From JAZKHT01 sp040385245 (GTDB lineage Bacteria > Pseudomonadota > Alphaproteobacteria > Rhodobacterales > Rhodobacteraceae), in the NCBI GenBank assembly GCA_040385245.1, contig JAZKHT010000011.1, positions 1 to 64,000 on the forward strand: 64,000 bases of DNA, given 5' to 3'. Positions 25,684 through 34,481 of the stretch are shown in pieces. A model generated the notes under the pieces. The model was not told the DNA's origin, did not search any database, and saw only the letters and a list, made by a program, of their open reading frames with translations. The stretch's first letter is position 1, and the number at the start of each line of letters is the position of its first letter. The position numbers and the translations under genes are program-made.

Positions 25684-26700
25684 ATGGCGTCCAAGTTCAC
25701 CAACAAAGAGATCGCGCATCAGGCGGGGCTCAGCCTTGCCACCGTGGACCGTGTGCTACATGGCCGCGATCATGTGCGGGCGTTGACGCGCGAGCGGGTT
25801 CAGGCCGCCGAGCAAGAGCTGGAGCGTCAACACGCCGCCAGTCAGCTGCGCGGACACCGGGTGACGATAGACATCGTGATGCAGGCCCCCGAGCGGTTTT
25901 CATCCGCTGTGCGCGCGGCGTTCGAGGCTGAACTGCCGCTGATCCGCCCTGCTACCTTTCGCGCAAGGTTCCATTTGGCCGAAGTGATGGAAGAGCGCAA
26001 GATTGTCGCCCTGCTGCGGGCTATTGCGCGGCGGGGGACGCAAGGCATCGTGCTGAAAGCGCCCGCGACGCCCGGCATCGCTGCCTGCCTTTCCGATCTG
26101 GCAGAGCGGAAGGTCCCCGTGGTGACCTATGTCACCGATGTGGCAGCACCCCTGCGGCTGGCATATGTCGGGATGCAGAACGAACGCGCAGGGGCAACGG
26201 CGGCCTACCTTCTGAGCCGGATGGCCCCGCAGCTTCCCTCTCGCGTTCTGGTCACCCTGTCTAGCCGCGAGTTCGAAGGCGAGGATGCCCGCCGCGTCGG
26301 TTTTGCACGGTATCTGGCACAGAATGCGCCGCATCTGGCGATGACGACTGTGTCCGAAGGCTTTGGGATGAACCGGGCCACCGGCGCGCTGATCGGGCAG
26401 GCGCTTGAGGCATGTCCCGACATCGCCTGTGTCTATTCGATCGGGGGCGGCAACAGGGCAATCCTGGATGCCTTTGCCACAGTGGGGCGCGGCATCGATG
26501 TTTTCGCGGCGCACGATCTCGACCGGACCAACACCGAGTTGCTGAAAGCTGGCCAGATCAGTTTCGTGATTCATCACAGCTTCCGTCAGGACGCCCGTCA
26601 GGTCGCGCTTCTGTTCAGCAAGCATTACCGCCTGATCGATCCGCATGTGCACATCGAAGACACCGAGATCAGCATCGCCTGTCCGATCAATCTGACCTGA
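25684..26700 (+). CDS. LacI family transcriptional regulator
   Basis: A 338-residue regulator. The N-terminal HTH is NKEIAHQAGLSLATVDRVLHG, the LacI pattern, then VRALTRERVQAAEQEL. The rest is a periplasmic-binding-protein-like effector domain (VVTYVTDVAA, AYVGMQNERAGATAAYLL, VYSIGGGNRAI, FAAHDLDRTNTELL). Members of this subgroup sense sugars or related polyols. It probably controls the divergent PhyH gene. GTG codons at 25678 and 25681 are alternative starts, but the HTH spacing favours ATG 25684. Confidence 0.85.
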   Translation: MASKFTNKEIAHQAGLSLATVDRVLHGRDHVRALTRERVQAAEQELERQHAASQLRGHRVTIDIVMQAPERFSSAVRAAFEAELPLIRPATFRARFHLAEVMEERKIVALLRAIARRGTQGIVLKAPATPGIAACLSDLAERKVPVVTYVTDVAAPLRLAYVGMQNERAGATAAYLLSRMAPQLPSRVLVTLSSREFEGEDARRVGFARYLAQNAPHLAMTTVSEGFGMNRATGALIGQALEACPDIACVYSIGGGNRAILDAFATVGRGIDVFAAHDLDRTNTELLKAGQISFVIHHSFRQDARQVALLFSKHYRLIDPHVHIEDTEISIACPINLT

Positions 26701-26750
26701 CAGGCAGGCGTTGGTCATCCGTGCCCGACTGCCCAGCGGTTGCCATATGA

Positions 26751-28274
26751 TCACGGCGCACCGCGGGCCATCAGTCGCGCGAAAACCGGGTCGGGGTCTT
26801 CGACTTCGGTCAGTCTTTTGGTGTCGATCACCCAGATGCGCGTGGCGACAGACCGCACGAAAGCGCGATCGTGACTGATAAGCAGGCAACCCGCGCCGTG
26901 TTCGACCAGTTCATGCTCCAGCATATCCTGACCTTCGATGTCGAGATGATTGGTTGGCTCGTCCAGCAGATAGAAGTTTGGCCGAACGAGGCGCAGCATC
27001 AGCATGGCAAGCCGTGCGCGCTGGCCGCCTGAAAGACGTGACAAAGGCGCTGTTTGCGCATCGATGGAAATCCCGGCCCCTGCCAGCAGGGTGCGCGCCT
27101 GCTGGTCTGACAGGTCGCTCGCGTGTTTTGCCGCCTCCCACGGCGTCCGAAAGGAATCCAGGTGTGACAGGGCCTGATCGGAATGGCCCACCCTTAGGCT
27201 CGCCGCGCCCCGCATGGCCGGGTCCGTGCCGGAAAGTGCTGCTTTCAGCCGGTTGAGCAGACAGGTCTTGCCGCTGCCGTTCGCGCCCAATAGCGCCACG
27301 CGGTCGCCATTTTCGATCCAAAGATCACCTGTGCGAAACAGCATCCGCCCATCCGGCGTGCAGATCGCGGTGTCCTTGATGGAGACCAGCGCCTTTGCAT
27401 GGGTGCCGCTGTTGGTCAGACGGATCGCTCCGGCAGAGATTTCATGATGTGCAGGTCGTGCCTGTTCCTCCAACCGGTCGGCGCGTTCGGACAACTGCTT
27501 TGTCTTGACCACCAAGAGATCGGAGCCCGAGTTGATGCCGATGTTTTTCAGCTTTGCCGCCTGTTGCCGCAGCGCCCGGACCTTGCGCATGTCGTTACCG
27601 AATTGCCGACCGCGCGCCGTGTCGCTTTCTTCCAGCGCCGACACCGCATGCGAATAAGGCAGCGCAAAGGTCGCGCTATCCTCTGGCCGCAGGAACAGGG
27701 TGCGGTTGGTGACATCATCCAGAAACGCCCGATCATGGCTTGCCGCCACCACGGCGCAATCGCGGGGCAGGGTGGAGATAAACCGCTGCAACACACCGAT
27801 CCGCGCGATGTCGAGGTGGTTTGTCGGCTCGTCAAGCAGCAGCAGGTCGGGTTCGACAGCCGCCGCCCTTGCCAACAGCATGGTTCGCTGCCAGCCGCCC
27901 GACAGGTCCCTTACCTTGCGGTTTCGCAAGCCCCCTTCGACAGCAAGGTCATCAAGCAGGATGTCGACCCGCCAGCTTTCCGCCTCTGCCGTCTCTGCGT
28001 CCAGCGCGTCGCGCACGGCATCGCGAAAGGTCAGGGGCCAAAGATGTGTAGGCGGGTCCTGCGGCGCAAAAGCAGCGATCAGCCCGCGCGCCCGGATCAC
28101 GCTACCCGTCGTTGCGTCCTCCTGGCCCACAAGGACGCGCAGCAGCGAAGATTTGCCGCGCCCATTGGCGGCGACAAGGCCAAGGCGGTCACCCTTGGCG
28201 ATCGAAAGGCTAAGCCCCGAAAACAACGTGGCGGTACGAGTCAGCGACAAGTCTTTGAGAGCGATCAGGGACAT
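26751..28274 (-). CDS. ABC-F family ATP-binding protein
   Basis: A 507-residue soluble protein with two ABC ATPase domains and no membrane segment. Walker A motifs are AANGRGKSS and LGANGSGKT; signatures are LSGGWQRTMLL and LSGGQRARLAML; both Walker B strands end DEPTNHLD. The DEPTNHLD pair and the charged linker (KTKQLSERADRLEEQ) mark the ABC-F class, which acts on ribosomes in translation regulation or antibiotic protection. Which of these it does cannot be told from sequence. It is monocistronic as far as I can see and converges with the LacI gene. Confidence 0.87.
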   Translation of the reverse strand: MSLIALKDLSLTRTATLFSGLSLSIAKGDRLGLVAANGRGKSSLLRVLVGQEDATTGSVIRARGLIAAFAPQDPPTHLWPLTFRDAVRDALDAETAEAESWRVDILLDDLAVEGGLRNRKVRDLSGGWQRTMLLARAAAVEPDLLLLDEPTNHLDIARIGVLQRFISTLPRDCAVVAASHDRAFLDDVTNRTLFLRPEDSATFALPYSHAVSALEESDTARGRQFGNDMRKVRALRQQAAKLKNIGINSGSDLLVVKTKQLSERADRLEEQARPAHHEISAGAIRLTNSGTHAKALVSIKDTAICTPDGRMLFRTGDLWIENGDRVALLGANGSGKTCLLNRLKAALSGTDPAMRGAASLRVGHSDQALSHLDSFRTPWEAAKHASDLSDQQARTLLAGAGISIDAQTAPLSRLSGGQRARLAMLMLRLVRPNFYLLDEPTNHLDIEGQDMLEHELVEHGAGCLLISHDRAFVRSVATRIWVIDTKRLTEVEDPDPVFARLMARGAP

Positions 28275-28523
28275 GGGGGTCTCATCTGGTCAGACACGCG
28301 CAAAATGCGCCCATTAAGGCTGACGATGAGACGGCGATGCGATCCCGGTCAGCCCCGCGACGAATGGCGCGGGGCAAAGACAGGTCCGGCGGTGCGGTTA
28401 CGGATGCAGCGGTGCAACTCCGTCTTCTCCACCTGTTCGATCCAAGTTCAGACGATACTCAGTTTGCTCCGAACGGGCAACACCATCGACCCATTGGGTG
28501 CGTCAAACACGGTAACATTGCGA

Positions 28524-29396
28524 TCAACCGGGATTCCGTGCAGATATCACCCATGAAGACGTCGGTGCCCAGATGCCGTTCGTGTCGCGTTCCTGGGTTT
28601 CAAAAAAGCTGCGCATGTCGCGTTCGATTTCTGGGCGCTTGGCTTCGGCAAGCTCTTCACCGGCCTCACGAAAGACCTCGCCCCCAGGCCCGATGGCCAA
28701 GGCAAAGGCGATGCATTCGTCGGGCGTCGTGCCGACCATTATCTTTTCATCGACACGGGTGAACGTGACATCCTCAAATCCCGCGCTTTTCATCATGAGG
28801 TGTACCGTCTCTTGATTGCCCATCGAAAACGGGCCCGGTCCGCATGTGTCGGCGTCTGCGCCCGGCGGCGGAAGATAGCGAAGCGTGATTTCCTTTGCTT
28901 CCTGCCAGGCCGGATTGTCCTGACGCTGACGCCAGACGATATGGGTCATCTGTCCTCCGGGCTTGAGCGCCTTGCGCATCCGGCGCAGGGCGGCCACCGG
29001 GTTGGTGAAGAACATCGTACCAAACCGTGCAACCACATAGTCAAACTCGTTCTCGGGAAGGGCCACTTCGGCATCTCCGCGCAAGAACTGAACGTGTCCA
29101 AGTCCCCGTCCGGCAGCGTCTTTTCTGGCTTCCACCAGAAATGCTTCGACACAATCAATTCCGACAACGCGACCTTCGGGGCCGACAAGCTCTGCCACCT
29201 GAAGCGACATGTCCCCCCAACCACAGCCGACATCCAACACTGACATTCCCTTTTTGATCGGCAAGTTCGGCAGCACCGCCGCGGAATGTCGCGACAGGCC
29301 GCCCTGAAGGATATGGCGGTATCTGGTGAACTTCGGCGCGAGAACGGCATTCCAGAATTTCACGAAATCCGTGTCTTCCGACGTGTCCATTTCCAT
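28524..29396 (-). CDS. Class I SAM-dependent methyltransferase
   Basis: A 290-residue enzyme. The SAM-binding motif I is SVLDVGCGWGDMS (residues about 52-64), followed by VVGIDCVEAFL (motif post-I Asp) and FDYVVARFGTMFF. The C-terminal half includes GPFSMGNQETVHLMMKSAGFEDV, typical of ubiquinone/menaquinone-like or small-molecule methyltransferases of the UbiE-related group. The substrate is unknown. A strong GGAGG ribosome site precedes ATG 29396. Confidence 0.8.
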   Translation of the reverse strand: MEMDTSEDTDFVKFWNAVLAPKFTRYRHILQGGLSRHSAAVLPNLPIKKGMSVLDVGCGWGDMSLQVAELVGPEGRVVGIDCVEAFLVEARKDAAGRGLGHVQFLRGDAEVALPENEFDYVVARFGTMFFTNPVAALRRMRKALKPGGQMTHIVWRQRQDNPAWQEAKEITLRYLPPPGADADTCGPGPFSMGNQETVHLMMKSAGFEDVTFTRVDEKIMVGTTPDECIAFALAIGPGGEVFREAGEELAEAKRPEIERDMRSFFETQERDTNGIWAPTSSWVISARNPG

Positions 29397-29574
29397 GGCT
29401 GCCTCCGGTATTCAAGAAACAAAGATTACTATGGGCGGGGATTTTCACCAAGACCAAGATGCCAGACGGATCCGATGTCCAGGGACTAGGCCCCTTTGGG
29501 ATCGGGGGGTATGAGCCTGACTTGCTGGCGGCGACGTCAAAGCCGCTGATGTCCATGTAAGGCCGGCAACCATG

Positions 29575-30117
29575 CTAACGGCCTTGGATTAGTCCCAGCC
29601 CGATCATGAACACCGCCCCGCCCAGAAGCACGCCAAGTGCGGGCATTTTCGGCACCATCTGCAACACTGCGAACGACGCGACGGCAAGCCCGATGCCGAT
29701 CATGCCCGCATGCGCGGCGCGAAACAGCGACCAGATTGCCGCGATCACCAGCCCGGTCCCAAGCGGCACCAATGCTTGCCGCATGATGATGTGCCAGCGT
29801 TGGTTGCGGTGCGTGTTGGTCAGCCGGAAGACGACATAGGCGATCAGCGACGTCGGCAGATATACCGCAGCCGAAGCGACTGCCGCTCCCCAACCCCCTG
29901 CCACCTGCCAAGCGATCAGCGTGGCGATCGTGGTGCCCGGTCCGGGTGCTGCGCGCGATACGGCGAACAGATGGACGAACTCGGCCGCACTGATCCACTC
30001 CAGTTGCCGCACGGCGATCTGCTCAAGCCCTGCGATGATGGTGGCACCCCCGCCAAAGGAAGCGACCGACAGTGGCAGCATGACTTCGACAATCTCGAAC
30101 AGCGAGACCTCAGCCAT
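29575..30117 (-). CDS. chrA: Chromate transporter, short CHR-domain subunit
   Basis: A 180-residue membrane protein with one CHR domain. It opens with PLSVASFGGGATIIAGLEQ, the conserved FGGG-type motif, then VSRAAPGPGTTIATLIAW (the PGP motif) and four or five further helices. Short CHR proteins act in pairs to export chromate or import related anions. Its partner is the truncated gene just upstream (30128-30480), so a working pair is doubtful. Confidence 0.78.
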   Translation of the reverse strand: MAEVSLFEIVEVMLPLSVASFGGGATIIAGLEQIAVRQLEWISAAEFVHLFAVSRAAPGPGTTIATLIAWQVAGGWGAAVASAAVYLPTSLIAYVVFRLTNTHRNQRWHIIMRQALVPLGTGLVIAAIWSLFRAAHAGMIGIGLAVASFAVLQMVPKMPALGVLLGGAVFMIGLGLIQGR

Positions 30118-30127
30118 GTCTGGTCAC

Positions 30128-30480
30128 TCATGCGACAAGAATGGCGATGGGTGCGGCCACAAGCACCACGCCCACCACCGGCAGCTGCAGGACGATGACG
30201 GCCAAGGCCACCCCGCCAGTGATCGCGAGTCTGCTCGGCGCGCGGATGATGCGCCGCAGACCAACCCATCCGATCTGGATCATCATGCCAAGCGCGCTGA
30301 ATGCGACACCGGTCATCGCTGCGTCCAGTATGGAAGATTGGGGCAGAGCCGCCAGCAGAAGCAAAAGCCCAAGCGTCGCCAAAATGGGCGGCAGGATAAA
30401 GCCGACCAGGCAGGCCAGCGCCCCCACCGGGCCGCGCAACTGCTCGCCCAGAAAGATCACCAGATTGACGACATTCGCCT
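30128..30480 (-). pseudogene. Chromate transporter first subunit, 5'-truncated
   Basis: From about 30480 on minus the frame reads EANVVNLVIFLGEQLRGP, then ACLVGFILPPILATLG and two more helices, matching the second half of a CHR domain. The opening FGGG segment and start codon are missing. Upstream the same frame turns into Arg-rich nonsense because the DNA there encodes the start of an RraA-type gene in another frame. The gene is therefore broken, although the final 117 codons are undamaged. Confidence 0.75.
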
Positions 30481-30579
30481 CATCACGTCGCTGATATTGG
30501 CAACCGGCAGCGCCCGGAACGCGGCGATCATGCTGTCGTCTGGGCCTTGGACGGTGGGGTGAATCTGAAAACCGAACAT
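30476..30579 (-). pseudogene. RraA family protein, N-terminal remnant
   Basis: On minus, ATG 30579 preceded by GGAGAGATA begins MFGFQIHPTV, and continues with FRALPVANISDVM, the opening of RraA-type aldolase relatives. Similarity ends at about 30478 and the frame closes at 30457. The break coincides with the start of chromate-transporter similarity, so two genes were joined there. It lies 18 bases after the hydratase gene and was presumably its operon partner. Confidence 0.7.
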
Positions 30580-30597
30580 TATCTCTCCTTCTTGCCC

Positions 30598-31341
30598 TCA
30601 ACGGGCGAAATGAACACTTGTCTCGCCAAGAATGGGGCTTGAGGCCGTGACCTTGCCCGCCCTGACCGGCAGCGGGCCAAGGCGCGCGCCGGTGATGATC
30701 ACGGTGCCAGCCGTCAGGGGATGGCCGCGCTGTGCCGCGTGGGTCGCAAGCCAGATCAGACAGGGCAGCGCGTCGGACAGGCCCGCATGGCGTTGCGGCC
30801 CGATCATCGGCACACCGTCCTGCGCCAAAGCAAAGTCGAGCGCGCCAAGATCCAGATCACGCCAGTCTGCTATCCCTGGTGCGACGATCACGGCGGCATT
30901 GCTTTGCAGGTCGGCAATCGGGTCCAGCGTCGGCTGTTTGCGCCGATCGGCAAAAGACGATCCCAGCACCTCGATGGCAAGAGCAACCGTGCCGATGGCA
31001 GCCAAAACCTGTGCCTCGGTGGGATTGGGGGGCAGGTCGTGCGCCAGGACTATCGCTGTCTCGACCTCGACCTCCCCACCCGGCGGCAATCGCATTTCGC
31101 TGCCTGTCGGCAAGATCCACGCCTTGGGAATGACCGAACAGCGCGGGTCATCGTCCGGTTTTGGCGCCACCTTCCAGCCGCCAACCGCGCCGATCTGGTC
31201 AAGGATCGCATCCTGCACCGCATAGGCATCATCGAGGGTCGCAGGGGCGAGGCCATCGTCCAGACCCGATATGAGGGTTCGGTCGCGGCGCGCGGTCAAA
31301 AGCTGCTTTGCCGCACGGGTGATTGCGTTGGATTGGGTCAT
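30598..31341 (-). CDS. 2-keto-4-pentenoate hydratase-like protein (FAH superfamily)
   Basis: A 247-residue enzyme resembling MhpD/2-oxopent-4-enoate hydratases: GLAPATLDDAYAVQDAIL, then GWKVAPKP, VEVETAIVLAHDLP with the metal-binding Glu residues, and VIITGARLGPLPVRAGKV near the end. Such enzymes hydrate 2-oxo-4-pentenoates or decarboxylate related acids in aromatic and sugar-acid pathways. It overlaps the preceding ABC ATPase gene by ATGA and is followed by the RraA remnant, so all three belonged to one catabolic operon. Confidence 0.78.
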   Translation of the reverse strand: MTQSNAITRAAKQLLTARRDRTLISGLDDGLAPATLDDAYAVQDAILDQIGAVGGWKVAPKPDDDPRCSVIPKAWILPTGSEMRLPPGGEVEVETAIVLAHDLPPNPTEAQVLAAIGTVALAIEVLGSSFADRRKQPTLDPIADLQSNAAVIVAPGIADWRDLDLGALDFALAQDGVPMIGPQRHAGLSDALPCLIWLATHAAQRGHPLTAGTVIITGARLGPLPVRAGKVTASSPILGETSVHFAR

Positions 31342-32606
31342 GCTGTCAGCGCTCCGGTCTGTCCGCGCAGTTTTTCCTCTTCGGGTCGCGAAGCGAGAAG
31401 CTGCTTGGTGTAAGAGTGTTGCGGGTTGTCAAAAAGTTCCGATGTGCTGCCCTGTTCGACGATTTGTCCGCCCTTCATCACGATGGTGCGGTCCGCAAAA
31501 TCGCGCACCACCGGCAGGTCATGAGCGATGAAAAGATAAGACAATCCAAGCCGTTCGCACAGCTCTTTCAAAAGCTGGATGATTTGCGCTTGGATCGACA
31601 CGTCCAGCGCCGAAACTGCCTCGTCACAGATGATGATCTCGGGTTCAAGAGCCAGCGCCCGGGCGATGGCTATGCGCTGGCGTTGTCCGCCCGAGAATTG
31701 ATGCGGGTGACGGTCGGCGTGTTCGGGCAAAAGCCCCACCTGTTCCAGCAGGGCGGCCACACGTGCGGGCCACGCCTCGCGTGGAACGGTTCCATGGATC
31801 GCCCATGGCTCCGAGATGATGCGGCGGATGCTCATTGTGGGGTTCAGCGACGCGGTCGGATTCTGAAACACTACCTGGATATGGCGGCGCACTTCTTTCA
31901 TACGGGCGGCATTACCGCCCAGCATTGTCTCGCCGCGATACAGAACGTCGCCTGACGTGGGATGGGTCAAACCCGACAGCGTGTTGACCAATGTCGACTT
32001 GCCCGAACCGCTTTCGCCGACGATGCCCAGCACCTCGCCTCGGGAAAGTGTCAGGCTGACATCGTCCAGGGCCTTGATGGTGCGGCCCGTCCCGGTTTTC
32101 AGCAGGCCCGAGGTCAGGCCGTAGTGTTTGGACAGCCCCCGAACCTCCAATATGATTTCGGACTTCAGGCCCCGGTCGGCTGCATAGCCGTGTCGGCCCG
32201 GAACCGAGGTCAGAAGCCTTTGGGTATAGGGATGCTGGGGCGACGCGAAAACTTGCGTGGTCGCGCCCTGCTCTACCACCTGCCCGTGCTGCATCACCAC
32301 GACCGGGTCGGCGAATTCGGCGGCAACGCCCACGTCATGCGTGATCATCAGGATGCCCATGCCGGTTTCTGCCTGCAACTCGCGCAGCAGCTTCAGGATT
32401 TCGGCCTGAACGGTCACGTCCAGGGCCGACGTCGGCTCATCCGCGATCAGCACATCGGGGGACATGGCAATGGCGGCGGCAATCATCACGCGCTGGCGCT
32501 GCCCGCCGGAAAACTGATGCGGATAGTCGTGAAAGCGCCGCTCCGGTTCGGCGATCTGGACGCGGCGCGACGGCGTGCCGGTCGAGGTGGTCACCGCCGA
32601 AAGCAC
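31338..32606 (-). pseudogene. Fused oligopeptide-type ABC ATPase, N-terminally truncated
   Basis: Dual-ATPase proteins of the DppD-DppF/GsiA type have two complete ATPase modules, about 540-600 residues. Here 422 codons remain. Module 1 starts just before its signature (YPHQFSGGQRQRVMIA) and keeps Walker B LIADEPTSALDV, but its Walker A is absent. Module 2 is complete: GIVGESGSGKST, HQFSGGQRQRIAIA, IIICDEAVSALDV. The GTG at 32606 has no ribosome site. Just beyond lies an SDR fragment on the other strand. No permease or binding-protein gene remains nearby, so the importer is very likely lost; a half-active ATPase is conceivable. Confidence 0.8.
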
Positions 32607-32742
32607 CGGCTCGATCCCGGTTGGTCGTTACGGCGAGCCAGCGGAATTCGGCGCGACAGTGGCCTTTCTTGCCAGCACAAAGGCATCTTATATCACCGGC
32701 TCGGTCATCCGCGTGGATGGCGGCCTTATCGCAAGCATCTGA
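32605..32742 (+). pseudogene. Short-chain dehydrogenase/reductase, C-terminal remnant
   Basis: On plus the codons from about 32614 read IPVGRYGEPAEFGATVAFLAS, then ASYITGSVIRVDGGLIASI and a TGA at 32740-32742. This is a classical SDR C-terminus (GRxGxPEE, then YITG-x-DGG). Nothing upstream in this frame resembles the rest of an SDR; the opposite strand there encodes the truncated ABC ATPase. The RraA gene starts 8 bases further on, so this SDR once led that operon. Confidence 0.75.
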
Positions 32743-32750
32743 GAGGCAAA

Positions 32751-33455
32751 ATGACACTTGATCCGCAAACAATCACGACGCTGCAAGGCGTATCGACCGC
32801 AACCTTGACCACAGTCCTGTTGAAGAAGGGGCTGCGCAACGTCTGGCTGCGCGGCACCAAACCGATCCGTTCCGGTCAACCCCGCCTGGTCGGAGAGGCG
32901 TTCACGCTGCGCTTTGTCCCCGCGCGCGAAGATCTGGCGACCCCGGCAAGCTGGGCCTCTCCCATTTCGACCCGCGCAGCGATCGAGGCGATGCCTGCGG
33001 GCTGCATCGCCGTTGCGGATGCCATGGGCGTTCTGGATGCGGGCATCTTTGGCGACATCCTCTGCGCGCGGATGGTCAAGCGTGGCGTGGCGGCCTTGGT
33101 TACGGATGGCGTCATTCGCGACGCGGCAGGCGTGCTGGACACTGGCCTGCCGGTCTGGTGCGATGGCGTCGCTGCACCGCCTTCGGTTGCAGGTCTGACG
33201 TTCGTCGGCTGGCAAGAGCCTATTGCCTGCGGCGGGGTGGCTGTCTTTCCGGGCGACGTGATCGTGGTTGATCAGGATGGTGCCGTGCTGATTCCGCAGG
33301 CCTATCTTGCCGACGTTCTGGCCGAGTCGCCGGAACAGGAGCGGATGGAAGCGTGGATCATGGCCGAGGTGGACCGTGGCGTGCCGCTGCCTGGACTTTA
33401 CCCGATGAACGAGGAAACCAAGGCACGCTATGCCGCGTCCCGGACTGCGACATGA
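32751..33455 (+). CDS. RraA family protein (4-carboxy-4-hydroxy-2-oxoadipate aldolase-like)
   Basis: A 234-residue RraA-fold protein. It has GVSTATLTTVLLKKG and VGEAFTLRFVPAREDL near the start, IAVADAMGVLDAGIFGDIL, then ALVTDGVIRDAAGV with the catalytic Arg-Asp, and DVIVVDQDGAVLIP at the end. The family includes aldolases and oxaloacetate decarboxylases. ATG 32751 follows GAGAGGC. A far longer upstream frame runs antisense through the ABC ATPase gene and is not used. It overlaps the DHDPS-like gene by ATGA, suggesting sequential steps on a 2-oxo acid. Confidence 0.83.
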   Translation: MTLDPQTITTLQGVSTATLTTVLLKKGLRNVWLRGTKPIRSGQPRLVGEAFTLRFVPAREDLATPASWASPISTRAAIEAMPAGCIAVADAMGVLDAGIFGDILCARMVKRGVAALVTDGVIRDAAGVLDTGLPVWCDGVAAPPSVAGLTFVGWQEPIACGGVAVFPGDVIVVDQDGAVLIPQAYLADVLAESPEQERMEAWIMAEVDRGVPLPGLYPMNEETKARYAASRTAT

Positions 33456-34378
33456 CGCTGGGTGTCACGACCAAGGGCGTCTATCCGATTGCGCCAACCC
33501 CGTTCACAGCGGATGACGCGGTGGACTTTCACTCGCTCGACCGGTTGATCGACTTTTACCGTGACAGCGGGGCGGCGGGTGTCACCATTCTGGGGATCAT
33601 GGGCGAAGCGGCAAAGCTGGAACCATCGGAAAGCCGAGAGATCGCCAAAAGGGTCATTGACCGTGCAAGGATTCCGGTCGTCGTCGGTGTCTCTGCTCCG
33701 GGGTTTGGCGCAATGCAAAGCCTTGCGCGCGGCGCGATGGAGATGGGTGCGGCAGGCGTCATGGTTGCCGCCCAGCCGCACCTGCGCACGGACGAGCAGA
33801 TCGTCGGGTGGTTCGCGCAGGCGATCGAGGCGATTGGCACCGACGTGCCTTGGGTTCTGCAAGACTATCCGCTGACGCTGACCGTGCAACTTTCCGTGCC
33901 GGTGATCGCAGGTCTGATGACGGCGCACCCCTCTTGCGTGATGCTGAAGGCAGAGGATTGGCCGGGGCTCGAAAAGATTTCCGCCCTGCGACGGATGCAA
34001 GCGTCCGGTGCCTTGCGGTCGTTCTCTATCCTCACAGCGAATGGTGGCCTGTTCCTCGACTTCGAGGCATGGCGCGGGGCGGACGGGTCTATGACCGGGT
34101 ATGCGTTCCCTGACATGCTGATCGACCTGCACCGTTTGCAGGAAGCGGGTGATCGCGAGGCGGCGCATGACCTGTTCGACGCCCACCTGCCGCTGATCCG
34201 CTATGAGCAGCAGCCCAATGTCGGCCTTGCAGTGCGCAAGCATGTGTTGAAACGGCGTGGCCTGATCGCCCATGACGGTCTGCGCAGACCTGGCCCCGTG
34301 CTGAGTGAGCTGGCGATGGTCGAGATCGACACGCTTTTGACCCGTCTGGCCCGCAAGGACGCGCGTGCACGGATGTGA
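33452..34378 (+). CDS. DapA/DHDPS-family aldolase-type lyase
   Basis: A 308-residue (beta/alpha)8 lyase. It opens KGVYPIAPTPFTADDAVDF, followed by GVTILGIMGEAAKL (equivalent to the GTTGE loop, here with IMGEA), WVLQDYP with a Tyr position replaced by the DYP form, and CVMLKAEDWPG with the Schiff-base Lys. The LKAEDWP pattern marks a catabolic subgroup rather than lysine-biosynthetic DapA; members act as aldolases or dehydratases on 2-oxo acids. Its coupling with an RraA-type gene supports a catabolic role. Confidence 0.83.
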   Translation: MTLGVTTKGVYPIAPTPFTADDAVDFHSLDRLIDFYRDSGAAGVTILGIMGEAAKLEPSESREIAKRVIDRARIPVVVGVSAPGFGAMQSLARGAMEMGAAGVMVAAQPHLRTDEQIVGWFAQAIEAIGTDVPWVLQDYPLTLTVQLSVPVIAGLMTAHPSCVMLKAEDWPGLEKISALRRMQASGALRSFSILTANGGLFLDFEAWRGADGSMTGYAFPDMLIDLHRLQEAGDREAAHDLFDAHLPLIRYEQQPNVGLAVRKHVLKRRGLIAHDGLRRPGPVLSELAMVEIDTLLTRLARKDARARM

Positions 34379-34481
34379 CAGCGCAAGGCACGTCACTGCG
34401 CTGGGCGATTGCCACCGCCGACGGACGGTTCTGAAAGGTGCAATGCGTGCCGGTCAGACAGCTTGCGGCGCATATTCAGGA

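Noticed and set aside
28275..28523. Possible gene fragment between the ABC-F and methyltransferase genes
   Set aside because: One minus frame has a short protein-like stretch (FDAPNGSMVLPVRSK), but nothing can be identified and stops are frequent.
31962..33455. A 497-codon plus-strand frame ending in the RraA gene
   Set aside because: Only the part from 32751 has RraA similarity; the upstream part is antisense to the ABC ATPase and has no family signature or ribosome site.
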